Assembly: GCA_016800925.1 (NCBI GenBank)
Contig: JABCPU010000147.1
Location: 89,365-153,364 of the forward strand
Length of the DNA: 64,000 bases
Source of the DNA: Suillus spraguei
Lineage: Eukaryota; Basidiomycota; Agaricomycetes; Boletales; Suillaceae
Direction: 5' to 3'
In this document: positions 1 through 11,403 of the stretch, piece after piece
How the letters are laid out: the number at the start of each line of letters is the position of its first letter
Numbering within the stretch: the first letter of the stretch is position 1
The notes under the pieces: model-generated
Databases searched by the model: none
What the model was told of the DNA's origin: nothing
What the model saw: only the letters and a program-made list of their open reading frames with translations
Position numbers and translations under genes: made by a program

Positions 1-1988
1 GAGACATTCCATTAGCCTCCTGCGTGAACCCAAGTCTAATCAGAGCGTATAGCGTGAACGAAGAGTCACGAATCCAGGAGGCCCTGCACGAGTGGTACAA
101 CATAAATCACCGAATTATGGGGAATACTAAATGTATGCATACCGGTAGTCCCTATGTATCATATGTTGGTGAGGAAATCAAAGTACGTGAAGGACAAACG
201 TACCAATTTCTAGTACCACCGATGTATTCGGGCAAGCTGAATGTCGGACTCGCAACAATGGCGCCTACACGCAAAAGTAATATTAGCACTCAAATACAAA
301 AAGGCTAGACATCCGAACAATACGGAACACGTACCGGTAGGTTCATAGATGAGCAACTTCAGCGCCAATGCACTTCGGTGCACAGCCTCCTTCCACGAAC
401 CCTGGTAGGTGGATTTCCTAATCCAAGAGTTCCAGTATTTATTGGTAGACTGCGAGCGCAAGTAAGCGGGTAAACCTAAAACTAAACGGCGTTCGAGCAA
501 GAGAACGTACGACAAACAGATGGTCAAGAAGTTCCTAGAAAGGCAGCGTCAACAAGCTCAAAAATTAGCAGTCACCAAGACGCACACTGGTCATGACCGG
601 ATCGTCCTTTGACCTCATCTTGTGTGCACCTGCCATCAGCTCTACTTACTATGATCATCAATTCAATACGCAATAACTAGAAGTGCTCACTCTGATAATC
701 AACTCCTAGCAGCTTTGCTTGCTCTTCATCTACACCTGACCCGCCATCACCTTTGTGCTCGGGCGCAATCCGCAACACAAACGTCACCCGCTGACCCTCT
801 ACGAGCGTGAACTCCGCCTGTGCTGCCAAGCCCAGGTGACCCTTTGCACTCAGATTCAAAGTCTGCAAAGACACCTCAGGTACAGGGACATTTTCAAGCA
901 AGGACTCGGGGAGGAATCGCAAATCGAGCGTGAGCGGGTTATTCGTGCTCTGCGGGCGCGTGCCCTTCGCAAGATATGGAGAGGCAGCGGGCCTCGAAGT
1001 GAAGACGACTTTGTTTTGTTTGGAAAATTGGAGCGGGATAGTATCGTCAGGAACAATCTGGGTGGCATGGGGGTCCCGGGCATAGTTGAAGGCGGGAGCA
1101 CATTCGACGCGCAGTGGAACGGTACCACGGACCACCTAACGAGTGAAGATCATGATAGAAACCTTGAATGGGAAGTTGCAGAGGAGAGTAGCTCACCTCA
1201 ACGCGTCTGATGAGCCAAAACAGTAACGGATGCGTAGATTCGCCATCTTCTAAGCGGGGAAGGAAGTCTGGATGCATGCGATGAAATCCTGCAATTGTTG
1301 GTAAAATTGACACGGGAGACTCACCGGTAACACTAACTACGCCCTTCTCGTTGAGAAACCTGCCCATGTTCAGCCATGATTCGCATATGGATAAGGAGAT
1401 AAACATACTTAGTCTGTAGTACATTTGAACTTGGCAAGTAGTTATGCTTGGTGCTGAAAGGAACCGTCGGTGTAATAGAGAAATGGCCACCCTAGTAACC
1501 GCATGCTGTAAGCCCCATTGAGAAGCCCCCTGAGTACATGATAAAGCCCAAACCTTGTTCTTGTCCAAGATGCGTGCAAAGATGGACGGGGAGTCGAAAT
1601 TTGGGACACAATAACTCTCAACTGTGCGGGATATGCATTAGATGAAACTCGTATGGAGAAACTACAGAACCGGCGTGCGAGCGGGCCCCGGCGCTTGTCC
1701 AAGCAATCCGACTTAGAACGCGACTTCAAGAGAACATTCTTCTTGTCCCAACCCGTCTGAGACTAGAAATACTCACTCGATCCATCGAGACTGACCTACA
1801 CGAACATCAGGTATCAACAAAGAGATTCGATCTGGCACCCTGACTCACCAGCGCAGCAGTCCTCAGATTCCCGATCCTAGTAGGGTCTAATCAAAATACG
1901 GGTACAACGTTAAATAGGAAGCTACGTACAAGCCATGGTCGGCAATAGGGACGTAATCGCGTTCGTCGCCTGGGTTTTGGATGTTCAT
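1..1988 (-). CDS. GH15 family glycoside hydrolase (trehalase/glucoamylase-like), 3' end cut by window edge
   Basis: Predicted to hydrolyse alpha-glucosidic bonds; GH15 includes glucoamylases and trehalases, and the exact substrate cannot be read here. Start ATG at 1986-1988 gives [20 protein letters not shown], the usual N-terminus of the fungal trehalase-like GH15 group. Spliced exons then give IGNLRTAAL, a 19-nt exon (VSLDGS), [75 protein letters not shown] and [17 protein letters not shown]. These are successive conserved blocks of the N-terminal domain and the start of the catalytic (alpha/alpha)6 barrel. Introns are about 50-65 bp with GT-AG ends. One exon at 143-151 is only 9 nt. No stop or frameshift was seen; the C-terminal half lies beyond position 1. 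Confidence 0.87.
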
Positions 1989-2414
1989 GGTGGTGATAGT
2001 GTAAGTAGTAGGAGGTAGGTGTCACAGCCTGACCGTGTAGACTTTAGTCTGGACGATTAGATAAGTTTGATTGAAATCAGACACGCTTTGTCGCTTCAGA
2101 CCCATTTTACCCATCGCTGCATAAACTTTGGCCAATCGCCCCCTCAGTGGTAGTCTACATGTTCACACCGGTAATGCAGAAATAAAACAAAGACGTAATA
2201 TCCTCACCTGAAATTCATTGTACAGTAATACGGGCGGCAAATACTATACTACCCGACTCTGCCATGATGACACTTCAATAATAATGTGCATTCCGCAATG
2301 ATAAAAATACAATAATTACGCCATACATAGCACAAGAACCAAAGCCGTCGTTAACGCAATTTTCCTAATCGTAAAACTTACAAAAATAAGGATACGAGGG
2401 TTGCATGCGACTCG
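1989..2414. other. Intergenic, 5' of GH15 gene and 3' of MFS gene
   Basis: No coding signal recognised. The sequence is A/T-rich and should hold the GH15 promoter (upstream is to the right on the minus strand) and the 3' UTR of the transporter gene. Confidence 0.5.
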
Positions 2415-3989
2415 CTACACTCTTGCGCAGATATTTCGGTTTATCTTGAGTCTGCAAGCTAGAATAAACAATGAACCGACGATGATGCTTGATCCCGATA
2501 ATACAATCATTCCGGTGTATGAACCGCTTTGATATTGAATAAGAGCTCCTGCGATGGGTCCACCAACAAGAGAGCTAAAAAATTACAGTGAGCAGGGGTC
2601 AAATGAATCCAGCTACATCCTTACGGGACAGATATGAGTGTATACAATGCACCAATACGAGACCCAATCTTGTTGATATCTGATATCTGTGCAACGCATG
2701 GAGTAATGACGGATATGAATGCACCGGATAGAAAACCATAAACCGCCGCAAAACCCGTCACAGCAATTATTGTCTTTGCAAGCATCCAAAAGATGAGGCA
2801 CGATACGCCTGCTAAGAAGGAGGTGGGCATAAGGAGGTTGAATCGCCCTATCTTGTCAGAGAGGATCGCGGGGACGATGCGGCCGAATACACCTCCGGCA
2901 TTCATTACTGACAGAACGTAAAATGCAGTATTCTGAGAAACAAGTGCTCGATCCTCGGCATAGTTCACGATGTAGCAGAATGGAGTAAATATACCTTGGT
3001 TGCCCTTGTTAGCTGTAACCTCATACAAGGATTTGGGTTCTCACCAAGGCAGATAAAGAAGGATCCAGTAGCGAGTAACATGAAGCACGTATCCTTGAAC
3101 ATCTTGACATCTATCCATCCGGAGCATTTCTTACGGCCCTCTTTCTTTACGGTAACAAGAGCCACGACACAACATGCCAAAGAAAGTAACGTCGATGCTC
3201 TAACCGTCCATGCATAACCAATGCGCGGGAAGAGTTTGCGGAGCATAATGGGATAAATGACACCACCTAGATGAACTCAGTCGGATCGGACGAACAATAG
3301 TGAACTGCTCACCAATACCAGAGCCAGCAGCGGCAATACCAAGAGCCGATGCACGATATTTATCAAAGTGAGTTGAAACCGCTGCTAAAGAGGGGTAGAA
3401 GCTGTGCGATAAAATTAGATGTAGATGTATAGCGCTCAGGAAGGGACACACAGTGATGCAACACTAAGGCCAAAAAAGAAGCCTTGGAACAATAAGAATT
3501 CATAATACTTCTTAGAGACGCTTGTCATCAACGTGCTGAAAGCCAGTAACAGTGTCCCAGAGATCATAATGGGCAATGGTCCGTAGGCATCAAAAAGATG
3601 TCCTATGGGTCCTCCCTAGTCTCGTGATATTGAGCAAACACGACCTCGACTAGTCTATATAGCTTACCATGAAGAAAAAGTCCACAGCTGAAGGGATCCA
3701 ATCCAAGAAATACTGAATTGCGAATAACCAGAAAGCTGATGGTCTGAATACCATGACTGATATGTTCCGAATGCATTCATATGACCGAATGAACAGAAAA
3801 GGGCCAGGAATGCTCCGAAGACAGCCACCAACCAGACCATCCTCCGTCTGGACGTCTCGCATTTGTGGGCAGTAAAGGTGCGTCAGGAGGTTGCAAAGCA
3901 CTGTGTCGATTGAGGTTTTCGTATGCACCCGTTTCAATGCTCGGGGCTCGAAACGACGAGCAGTCTACTTGTTTCTCCACGTCCTCCAT
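2415..3989 (-). CDS. MFS transporter, monocarboxylate-permease type (MCT-like)
   Basis: Proton-linked solute carrier of the plasma membrane; the family (fungal MCT-like permeases) moves monocarboxylates or related small solutes, but the substrate is not deducible. Start ATG at 3987-3989 opens a polar N-terminus (MEDVEKQVDCSS...) ending in the hallmark PDGG of this family. Exons then give MNAFGTYQSWYSDHQLSGYS and SISWIGSLQLWTFF, a cytoplasmic loop, and the second six-helix half with GIFTPFCYIVNYAED, SVMNAGGVFGRIVPAILSDK and IGRFNLLMP. The last exon is LVGGPIAGALIQYQSGSYTG followed by a final hydrophobic helix and a stop at 2415-2417. At least six short introns. No lesions seen. The family call is secure; the substrate is unknown. 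Confidence 0.87.
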
Positions 3990-4906
3990 GGAGGATATAG
4001 TTTACTACCCCAACGAGAGCCGAGGTAGGATGAGCAGAGAAAGAAAGTGTCAGCGGACAACTACATGCAATTGATCGTGTGTCCGTTATAAGGGACTTCC
4101 AGTGCGGAAGATCTGATCACCGCTTTTACAGGCCCGAACATACCGGATGAAAAGAGGCAAATATCATTTTGAGCATGGTACAAGGAAGCTCGTAATTTCG
4201 GTTTTCAGCGCGGAACGTGATCGCACGTAGGCATCGCGGCAAGTCGGCTGAATTGTGATGGGGGCCGTGGTTCATGGACATGAGTCTCCGCAGTGCCGAC
4301 TTCAGCATCATTATTGCCCAGTGCCCATGCGCATTAGGGAGGGAATCGACCGAGATAATCAAGTTATCGGAAAGAACCAATCTAGTTAGCACAGACTCGA
4401 CATGGCCTATATCTTGACAACAGTACAGCGCCACTACACAATCAGGCGCCTGCTGGGGTTCATGATGATGATACAAGCCAAAAAGGGGACCAATGAAGGA
4501 TAAAGATTTCTCCTTTCCGAGGTAGTAACTAACCGTCGCATACATGGAGGAGTACCCGAACCGTGTATAGCGGAAGGGGAGTCAAATAGAGTCATCCGAG
4601 GGCTTCGGAAGTTCGGACCTCCGCCGCCTACGTTAAGACAAAAGGGTTCTTTCAGTGCTAAGGCGGAACCTGAAGGATTATCTCACTGGCAATAAGCTGC
4701 GTCATGCTGGCAGTAAAACCAAACGTGAATTATCTCCTTATGTCAGAGAATCCGAATGAGATTGATTATTCCTCGGAGAAACACACTGTAGAGTAAGAGT
4801 TAACGTAGATATCAAACCCACGCCAGGGAACACTCAACGGAACGGTAACGACAGGTAAATGTGCTGCACCAGATCGGAAACGTAGTTGATGAGAACTGCG
4901 ATCAAC
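3990..4906. other. Mostly non-coding; one unrecognised 139-codon minus-strand frame
   Basis: 4126-4545 on the minus strand is open for 139 codons (begins MYATVSYYLGKEK, contains LPRCLRAITF). Composition is loosely F-box/LRR-like, but there is no F-box and no matching exon nearby. It could be a degraded fragment. The rest (3990-4125, 4546-4906) shows nothing I can support. Confidence 0.25.
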
Positions 4907-5829
4907 TTAGCTCACCCGCCCTATTGCGCCGCTAGTACAGTCACTACGCAACTTCTTGGCTTTAAGTTCCCGGTAACGTTTAATGACTTTTTCTCTTTCT
5001 TCTTCCATCATTGCCTTTTGTGCCATGCTCAGTATCCCCACGACTTTCTCTTTCGAAGAGTCTTTGCCTGATCGGGCACCCCGAGGCAATTTGCCAAATC
5101 GTGGTGGTTCTTGTGCAATATCGTTGAGGCGGCGCGGCGCTGACGTTGAAGATACACAAAACTCCTTGGGTTTATCACGAGGCTGCTGCTGGCGTGTGCT
5201 GGTCGATGTGAGCGGCGAAGTGTCCACACGGCTAGGGGGTGTGTGGGTTCGAGTGAGTGGCGATAGATTTGAAACGTCTGCGCGGCTGGCGTTATTAATC
5301 ATCGTTTTGACCTGTGCAGCAGGCTTGGCAACTCCCTGCTCAATTTCATGCTTCTGGACTCTCCGGACCTGTGCCGATGACTGCTGCATCGCTGTTCTAA
5401 TGAGCGGCATCATGCTACTCTCAACTCGCCTGCACGCAATCTTAATAGTGACACGCCGCAACCAGATTCTGAAACCCACTTGTTAAAATGAGCTATAGTT
5501 TCTCCTGGCTGAATCTTTAGCATGTCCTCCTTCCGACTGTTTACATCACTGGTCGACCGTCTTCGTTTCAGCTGAGGGCATTCATCGCCGTTGGGATCAT
5601 CGATCTTCCGCTTCTTGTTTCTGAATTCGAGGCGGATTTTTTCGGCATTAAGAATGCGAGCGACAGACTTTGGCACCGTCTCCTCATTTCCAAGGTGCTT
5701 TGGCTCCAGATTATCGCCTCTTTAAATTTGAGACTCACGAGTAAGCTGGAGAGTCATATGTAATATGAACACTTACTTCAGGGATCTCTCTCGTTCACGA
5801 ACAGCTCGTTTAGCACGTTTGTGCGGCAT
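4907..5829 (-). CDS. CCDC137-like nuclear/nucleolar basic protein
   Basis: Small, highly charged protein of about 260 residues in three exons. Start ATG at 5827-5829 (MPHKRAKRAVRERERSLK). Intron 1 begins GTAAGT and rejoins at KGDNLEPKHLGNEETVPKSV, then ARILNAEKIRLEFRNKKRK. The exon 2/3 junction joins KIQPGETIAHFNK to RVESSMMPLIRTAMQ across a 50-bp intron. The C-terminus is a basic helix (EEEREKVIKRYRELKAKK) ending at the stop at 4907. The K-x-Q-x-GE-x3-HFN-x-RVE core and flanking Lys/Arg tracts resemble the CCDC137 family, a poorly characterised nucleolar/chromosome-periphery group. That family name is from memory and tentative; the gene model itself is well supported by the clean splices. 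Confidence 0.6.
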
Positions 5830-6701
5830 GTAGACGGCGTAAGATATTGGTAAGGCGAAAAAGTTGGATGGAAGATTAATATTGTTTGGTAAATTTGCTA
5901 CCGGCGGAATTTCCCATAACGGGCCCTTGTAACAATGTATTGGCGCCTTGACTTTGCACAAGATCACGTAATTTAGGTGCCTAAAGTCAGCAAGCCTGAT
6001 GCCAATAGTCTATCAATCGTGGCAAAGTTTGTGTGGACGGTTCAAAACTTCAATATACTGCCAACGAAGTCACGATGGTGTGCTGATGTAAATATGCAAA
6101 AAACTCCGAGTCGATTTCGCGCGTGAGGCGGGAGATCGCAACTTGAGCGTGGTAATCGCATAAGTTTTTCGATACTGTTTTTGTCCTTGAATCAAATCAA
6201 TCCCGTGTAAGGGAGCAAATAGCGATTAAGAGGTAATCCAGGCCACGAAGCAGCCACGAAGTGTTTTAGTAAGTTACTTACATACACAATATGCCAATGA
6301 GATAGTCACTTGTAGTAGTAATATGTAGCACGCGCCCTCCGTGTCGAACCTTATAGCACGTGTAGCTGCAATGCATTCCAAGAAAGGGGTAGCTTTCCTT
6401 CTATCGAGTCTGCCTATGAGGGACAGATGCCCAGGTAGTAATGTGGCAAGTCAGTAATACAGCAACTTCAAGTCCTTGCACGGTCTTGGATCATGACAAC
6501 GCTTAATTTTGCTCACATTTGAAGAGGTCATGGTATACGGAATAAACAGAGCCAGTGGTGATTAGTTATATAGATACAGTGGAATCCAACCAAGAGCCAC
6601 AGAAAATATGTCCAGTCCAGTAGGGTGTAGATGGGTTAAGGTTCACGCAGGCGAACAAATGCGCGGAATCGCTGTCGAATACGATACGCATAGGTCGGAG
6701 A
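5830..6701. other. Intergenic region, no gene seen
   Basis: About 870 bp between the starts of the CCDC137-like gene and the end of the RCE1 gene. Only short stop-rich frames; nothing recognised. It should contain the promoter of the CCDC137-like gene just right of 5829 and the RCE1 3' UTR near 6700. Confidence 0.5.
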
Positions 6702-7944
6702 CTAGTTTCGCTGCCAGTATAAGCTGCCATCCGTATACGACCAAGGCTTGAGCATGCACACGAAGCCGATAATACCGAAAAGATACGCGGCTGAAATGGC
6801 TGAATACAGAAAAAGGAATGCAATCAGCTTATATTAGACAGTAGAATGGCAACTACTTACATAACTTTCGATTGGGCATCAGACTTATTTCATAGCTTGG
6901 TTGAGGGATCCCCATAATGTTGCAGAACATATGAGCCGCAATGGGTGGGAGCAACGATCCGGAGCGAAGAAACAAATAACAGCAGTAAAATCCGAATATG
7001 CTGGTGTACGTGAATTGTATCACTATATGGAAAGAATTGGTGCCACTTGCTGAAAATGGGACGGTCGTACGTACCAGTAGATATAATTGCACGTTTGGCC
7101 GCAGTCGCCGTACATCCATATCTGTGGTACGTTTCAAAAGCGTGATGGATATGTGCTAAAAATTTCAAGAACATAATCATAAATTTCCATGGCCCCCAAG
7201 AATCACTCCGATGCATACCTGCGCCAAAGACCAAAGGACTGAGAAAAATCATTTTCGTCCTGGAGGCGCCTGCTGAGTAATAGACAGTGAGAACACAAGC
7301 GCGAAACACGATTTCTTCCGTGATCGGAGCCTGTTACGATGCAAGATCAATTGCAAGCAATACTTTTTGAAAGACTCGGGCTCACAACAAAATAATTTCG
7401 AAGACCGACAATCGAGAGAAATCGAAAGAGGACATCATCTTTAAAATTCCAGTCCTTTTGGAATGGCAGTGTCTTTTCGAGGAATTGGACGTAGAGTGGC
7501 CCAAAAAACAACAACGGAGTTATTAGGAGCGGAAGGGTGTTTGACCATGTGAACCCAAGGTGAAGCCGCGCACTTGTGGTAAGGTTATGCTGTTTTGCAC
7601 ACCACAGTAGTGAGGCAGACATTCCCTATTGAGGCAACTTAATGACCTACAATTGCATCATCGCGGCTCAAATTCTTCATCACGATAAATACGATGAGAC
7701 AACAGATCAAAGTGGCGCTGGTAACGGCAAGTAGTCGCGCCTTGATAACATCCGGATCATCTCTCCATCGCTCATTTTGCAATTTGAGCCTAGCCTGTCC
7801 TTCTGGAAGGTTAACCTTCCTCTTGGAGAATCGAAGACGAGCATTCTTGGAAGTATAAATGGAACCAACGTAGATAAAGGCAAAGAGTCCAGACAGCAGG
7901 TGCGCAGATGTGATAGATAGTAATGGTTTAGTTTCGCTATACAT
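6702..7944 (-). CDS. RCE1: CAAX prenyl endopeptidase 2 (Rce1 family, ABI/CPBP)
   Basis: Integral ER-membrane protease that removes the -AAX tripeptide from prenylated CAAX proteins such as Ras and a-factor-type pheromones. Start ATG at 7942-7944. The exons give a polytopic protein: an N-terminal membrane helix (LSGLFAFIYVGSIYTSK), a second helix, LGFTWSNTLPLLITPLLFFG, then the catalytic APITEEIVFRACVLTV holding the conserved E-E-x3-R. AGASRTKMIFLSPLVFG, the histidine block AHIHHAFETYHRYG, and the late SLLPPIAAHMFCNIMG helix follow. Last exon: SISAAYLFGIIGFVCMLKPW, stop at 6702-6704. The intron after DDAI is GTAGGT...CAG and rejoins at HNLTTSARLHLGF. Divergent from ATP17 with about 420 bp between starts. 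All expected catalytic residues are visible. Confidence 0.92.
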
Positions 7945-8364
7945 GACAAGGACTTTCCAAAGTCAAGGATGAGTATGCCAGGGGAGATGACCAACTTGGC
8001 TGATCCGCGGTCTATTATACCAAGAGGCTGTGAATGGTCCAGGCGAAACTAGATGTTTGTATCCAAAGCGGACCCGTCTAAACCAGCTGTCTTGCGTCCA
8101 CACCCACGTGTAGATATTTAGCACGAGTTCTATATCAAGGACACGCGAGAAGTCTTGCTAGTGGCGTTTATTCGATTTTCGGTTCTAATGGGTATAAGTG
8201 TGTCAAGGTCTTGATCAAGGGGAGTGCAAAACAATAAGGGTTTGGACGTGAACTCTTCAAACACGTGATTAAGTCATGTGACCGTTGACGACCAAATACA
8301 CTTCAACATGAAAACCCAAGTTTGTCCGGGCCATCCCGACGTCGACAATTCATTCGTTCTCGCT
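7945..8364. promoter_or_regulatory. Shared upstream region of RCE1 (-) and ATP17 (+)
   Basis: Divergent intergenic stretch of 420 bp. It contains CACGTG cores (for example in CCCACGTGTAG near 8103 and ACACGTGATT near 8262) and CATGTGACC near 8276, candidate bHLH (Cbf1-type) sites. No TATA box is obvious. Assignment as promoter is inference from gene positions. Confidence 0.45.
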
Positions 8365-8827
8365 ATGCACGCATCACTCGTTCGTCGTCAGTTGGGGGGT
8401 ATCGTTCCTCCCAAGATTGCTACTCCATCACTTTTGGTGCGTTTTTAATTCTTACAGTGCTCCGTCTCGCGTAACCTCTTTTCCTTCTCCGCCATCAAGA
8501 CGTCGGGCTCCGCTTCAAGCCTTACGCCCTTGGTCAACTTCTACTCAAAACTGCCCAAGGGTCCAGCGTCCGCGGTTTCTGGTGGTGGAATTAAAGCTAG
8601 ATACTTCAGCGGCAAGAATGCGTCCGCTGCCCCACTCGTTTGGACGATTTTGGGTCTCTTCACTTTCGGATACACCATCGACTACCAGAGTGAGTAATTT
8701 TTGCTCACATGTATGTTCAATTATTAATGCATGGTAATTAAGTGCACTTGAGTAAGTCACCGTTGTTCACCTCAATGTATTCTTCGTTAAGCGTGTATTA
8801 GAACATCACAAGAACCACCCGCATTAG
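8365..8827 (+). CDS. ATP17: Mitochondrial F1Fo ATP synthase subunit f
   Basis: Small Fo-sector subunit of the inner-membrane ATP synthase. Exons 8365-8436, 8500-8689, 8743-8751 and 8802-8827 join in frame. The protein of about 98 residues starts MHASLVRRQLGGIVPPKIAT, continues LTPLVNFYSKLPKGPASAV and GGGIKARYFSGKNASAAPLV, has one membrane helix (LVWTILGLFTFGYTIDYQ) and ends MHLKHHKNHPH with stop TAG at 8825-8827. This matches the fungal Atp17/subunit f layout (matrix segment, one TM helix, His/Lys-rich tail). Exon 3 is only 9 nt and supplies the first part of MHLK. Introns are 63, 53 and 50 bp with GT-AG borders. No lesions. Confidence 0.93.
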
Positions 8828-9390
8828 CCGCGTTTATGGAAGTGAGGGGGTATTCCACAGAACTTGCTGTATGCACGAGAAATAGATTATCATTTTTCTA
8901 AATGTGCATAGACAAAACAGTACATGCATGGACGGACTTGAAGCTTAACCACTTGACTGTATTTAGCGCCCTGGTGTTGTGAAAGTTTCCACTGGTGAGT
9001 ATAACAAGTGTCCGACTGCCTTAATATCTCGTTAACTTTCTCCTTAGCATTCTCAAGGGGATGATCGCGATACACGATACCCCTGTTATTTGTGTGCCTG
9101 TGTGGAAAAGTGGACACCCATCAAATACAAGGCTCCTTGGGCGCCGCGAATTCATCGGAGGTTTAAAAGGTACAGATTTCCTTGTGATCTAAAATTGAAG
9201 GCACGTTGTTTGCCTTCAACATGAGTTTCAGTCGTGTTTCTATTGACAGTCTTCCTGCGGTCGATGTGAGCTTCTTTCGACTCCATGACACGCACTAGCC
9301 TTGCTTTAGCAATTTCCCAGACATGTCGTCTTGAGGTGGTTCTCGGTGGGCCTGTACTCGTCGATGGGTCTGAACAATTGATGTCCACAA
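8828..9390 (-). other. Possible minus-strand gene fragment, unrecognised
   Basis: Two open stretches on the minus strand (9152-9388, with RRHVWEIAKARLVRVMESKE; 8890-9117, with HPLENAKEKVNEILRQSD) have a coding-like charged composition and could be exons of one gene. I could not join them with convincing splice sites and do not recognise a family. Confidence 0.2.
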
Positions 9391-11400
9391 GATGAATACA
9401 TCGATTGGTCTTTTTTTTGGTTGAATGTTGTCACTTGAGACTACCGGTAACTGACAAAGTCAAACCCGGGAGTACAGCGATTGGTCATTGAACAAGCATA
9501 TACCTGTCATACCATGTTGCTGGTTTCACAGATTATTCCAGAGCCATGCCAAGAAACTGGAATGATGTTACTGTTCACGCTCGTTGGAGCACGTCAGATC
9601 GATCGTGAGCAAGATAACTACCTAGAAATCGAGGCACAGTTGCCGATTAGAGCCTGCATTGTTCGCATGGGTGTGCGGAATAGCCGCGACCATCCTTTTT
9701 TATCGCGATAACGGCACGCTTACAGTGACGCAGGAGCTGTGCCTTCCTTCAGTCATGGGACCTTCGTTTGTGGCTTCTTTTGGTAGGTTGTCATTGTTCT
9801 GGCTCTCACCTGCTTCTTCAGATACGGACTAAACTGGTGTCTAAACCGAATGCCTTCGGGTGCGGACAGTCTGATCCCGAGCGGAAGGTATTGAAATGCA
9901 TATGTTACAAGTATGGTGTAATGTAATGTGCTAACACGAATAATGTGAGAGTATCATGGGGAAAGGTGAAGTTTTGTCCGCTCTCTAAGGACGGATAGGC
10001 TCGAGCCAACAATGTCAACCACGCCTGCGAGACATTGCTGTACGACACTGTAAGCAAAATTCATCGACATCGTCGATCGAGCGCTGGATTTCGGGTCCGA
10101 AGTTCTTGTAAGGTATCAACTATGGGCATAGTGCACTGCTACGTATCACCTACTTTTGTACAGTTTGGTTGCCGACAGTTTGGCGGGTGTCTGTAACTGC
10201 GCTCACAGCGGGTTGAGTTGCAATCTACGATGGCAATGACGAGATGTCTTTGAAAGTGCTGTGGCTCTCATCAAAGGCTGTTCAAATAAAGGGTATTATC
10301 TTCGTACTCCGCATTTTAGCCAACGCGTCCCTTCACTGCGCAAGGCGTCTGTGAGCGAGCAGCATCTCTGTAAACACGATCTGTTGCTCACGCTACTTGT
10401 TTGCACATCGCAGTTTAGACAAGTGGGTATGGGATGGATGATTGAGATGCAACAAGACAAGAGTGTGCTGATGTCGATGGGCAGATGTTGTTCCCCTACT
10501 GCTGAACCCGCCCGGTTTTATACGTTCCCGATGTCGAAATACCAACAAAGAGAGAAGCTGAATAAATAGCCCATAAAGGTCTTAGTAGGGTTTATAGATG
10601 TATGATGATTGTCAGCAAGATCTCCACATGCCAGCATCCCATGCTGTATATCGTGGTTTCTGGTGTGACGGGTCGGAGGGATGATGTGCGATGTTCTTTC
10701 TAGGATTCCTTGGTTCTCGGTTTGACACGGCTTGATTAGGACGAGGTTGTCATGTGGCTGTGCGTGATAATTCTTTATCAGAAGTATTCCAGATCACATA
10801 GCCTCACATGTATAAGAGTACGGGGTTACAAACTGTACATGTCCTCAGCTGGCTTCCGAGATGAAAAACAGTTTATTTTCCATGGGTACAGAAGTAAATC
10901 GGGCTTGAATACTTCAACAAGGATGCACTTCCGATTTGGTAGGTGTGGTTGTTTCTCACCGGGACGCTCAGCAAGATGACATCCGAAACGCAATATAGCG
11001 ATGTGGTAAGATTTACTTCGTCCAAGTACGGCTTGGCATATATTGGTGATAGTGGGCTTACTGGCAGTGCCATTGCTACTTGGGAACATGCCGGCGAAGT
11101 AAGGCATGATCGCCCAGCTTTGAAGTCCCACGGCGAGGCAGTTCCTGGGCGGCAGACTGAAGAATTGTGATTGTGACCGTTGGCAAGTACTGCATTACGC
11201 CACAATATGCTGAATGTGAGCACTGAGCACGCAAGGCGGCAGCATAGGCGGACCGCTTGAAGGTTCACCTACGCAAATTTCATCATCGGAGTGGCTGCAA
11301 GGTGCCTGCATGAGCAGAAGCAAATCTCTTGCGTGATCGATCATCTTATTGTCTTATTATTAGATGCTCGACTTATCCACCTAGTGTCATCGACGACCCT
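9391..11400. other. No confident gene; possible membrane-protein fragment near 9650-9840
   Basis: On the plus strand about 9658-9840 encodes LFAWVCGIAATILFYRDNGT followed by LTVTQELCLPSVMGPSFVAS, which looks like a membrane-helix-containing exon. No start, partner exon or family could be assigned. Other frames (10261-10569 +, 10826-11268 -) are open but show no recognisable domain. The rest appears non-coding. Confidence 0.2.
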
Positions 11401-11403
11401 AAC

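Noticed and set aside
4126..4545. 139-codon minus-strand frame as a gene
   Set aside because: No recognisable domain, no partner exons, and composition only vaguely F-box-like.
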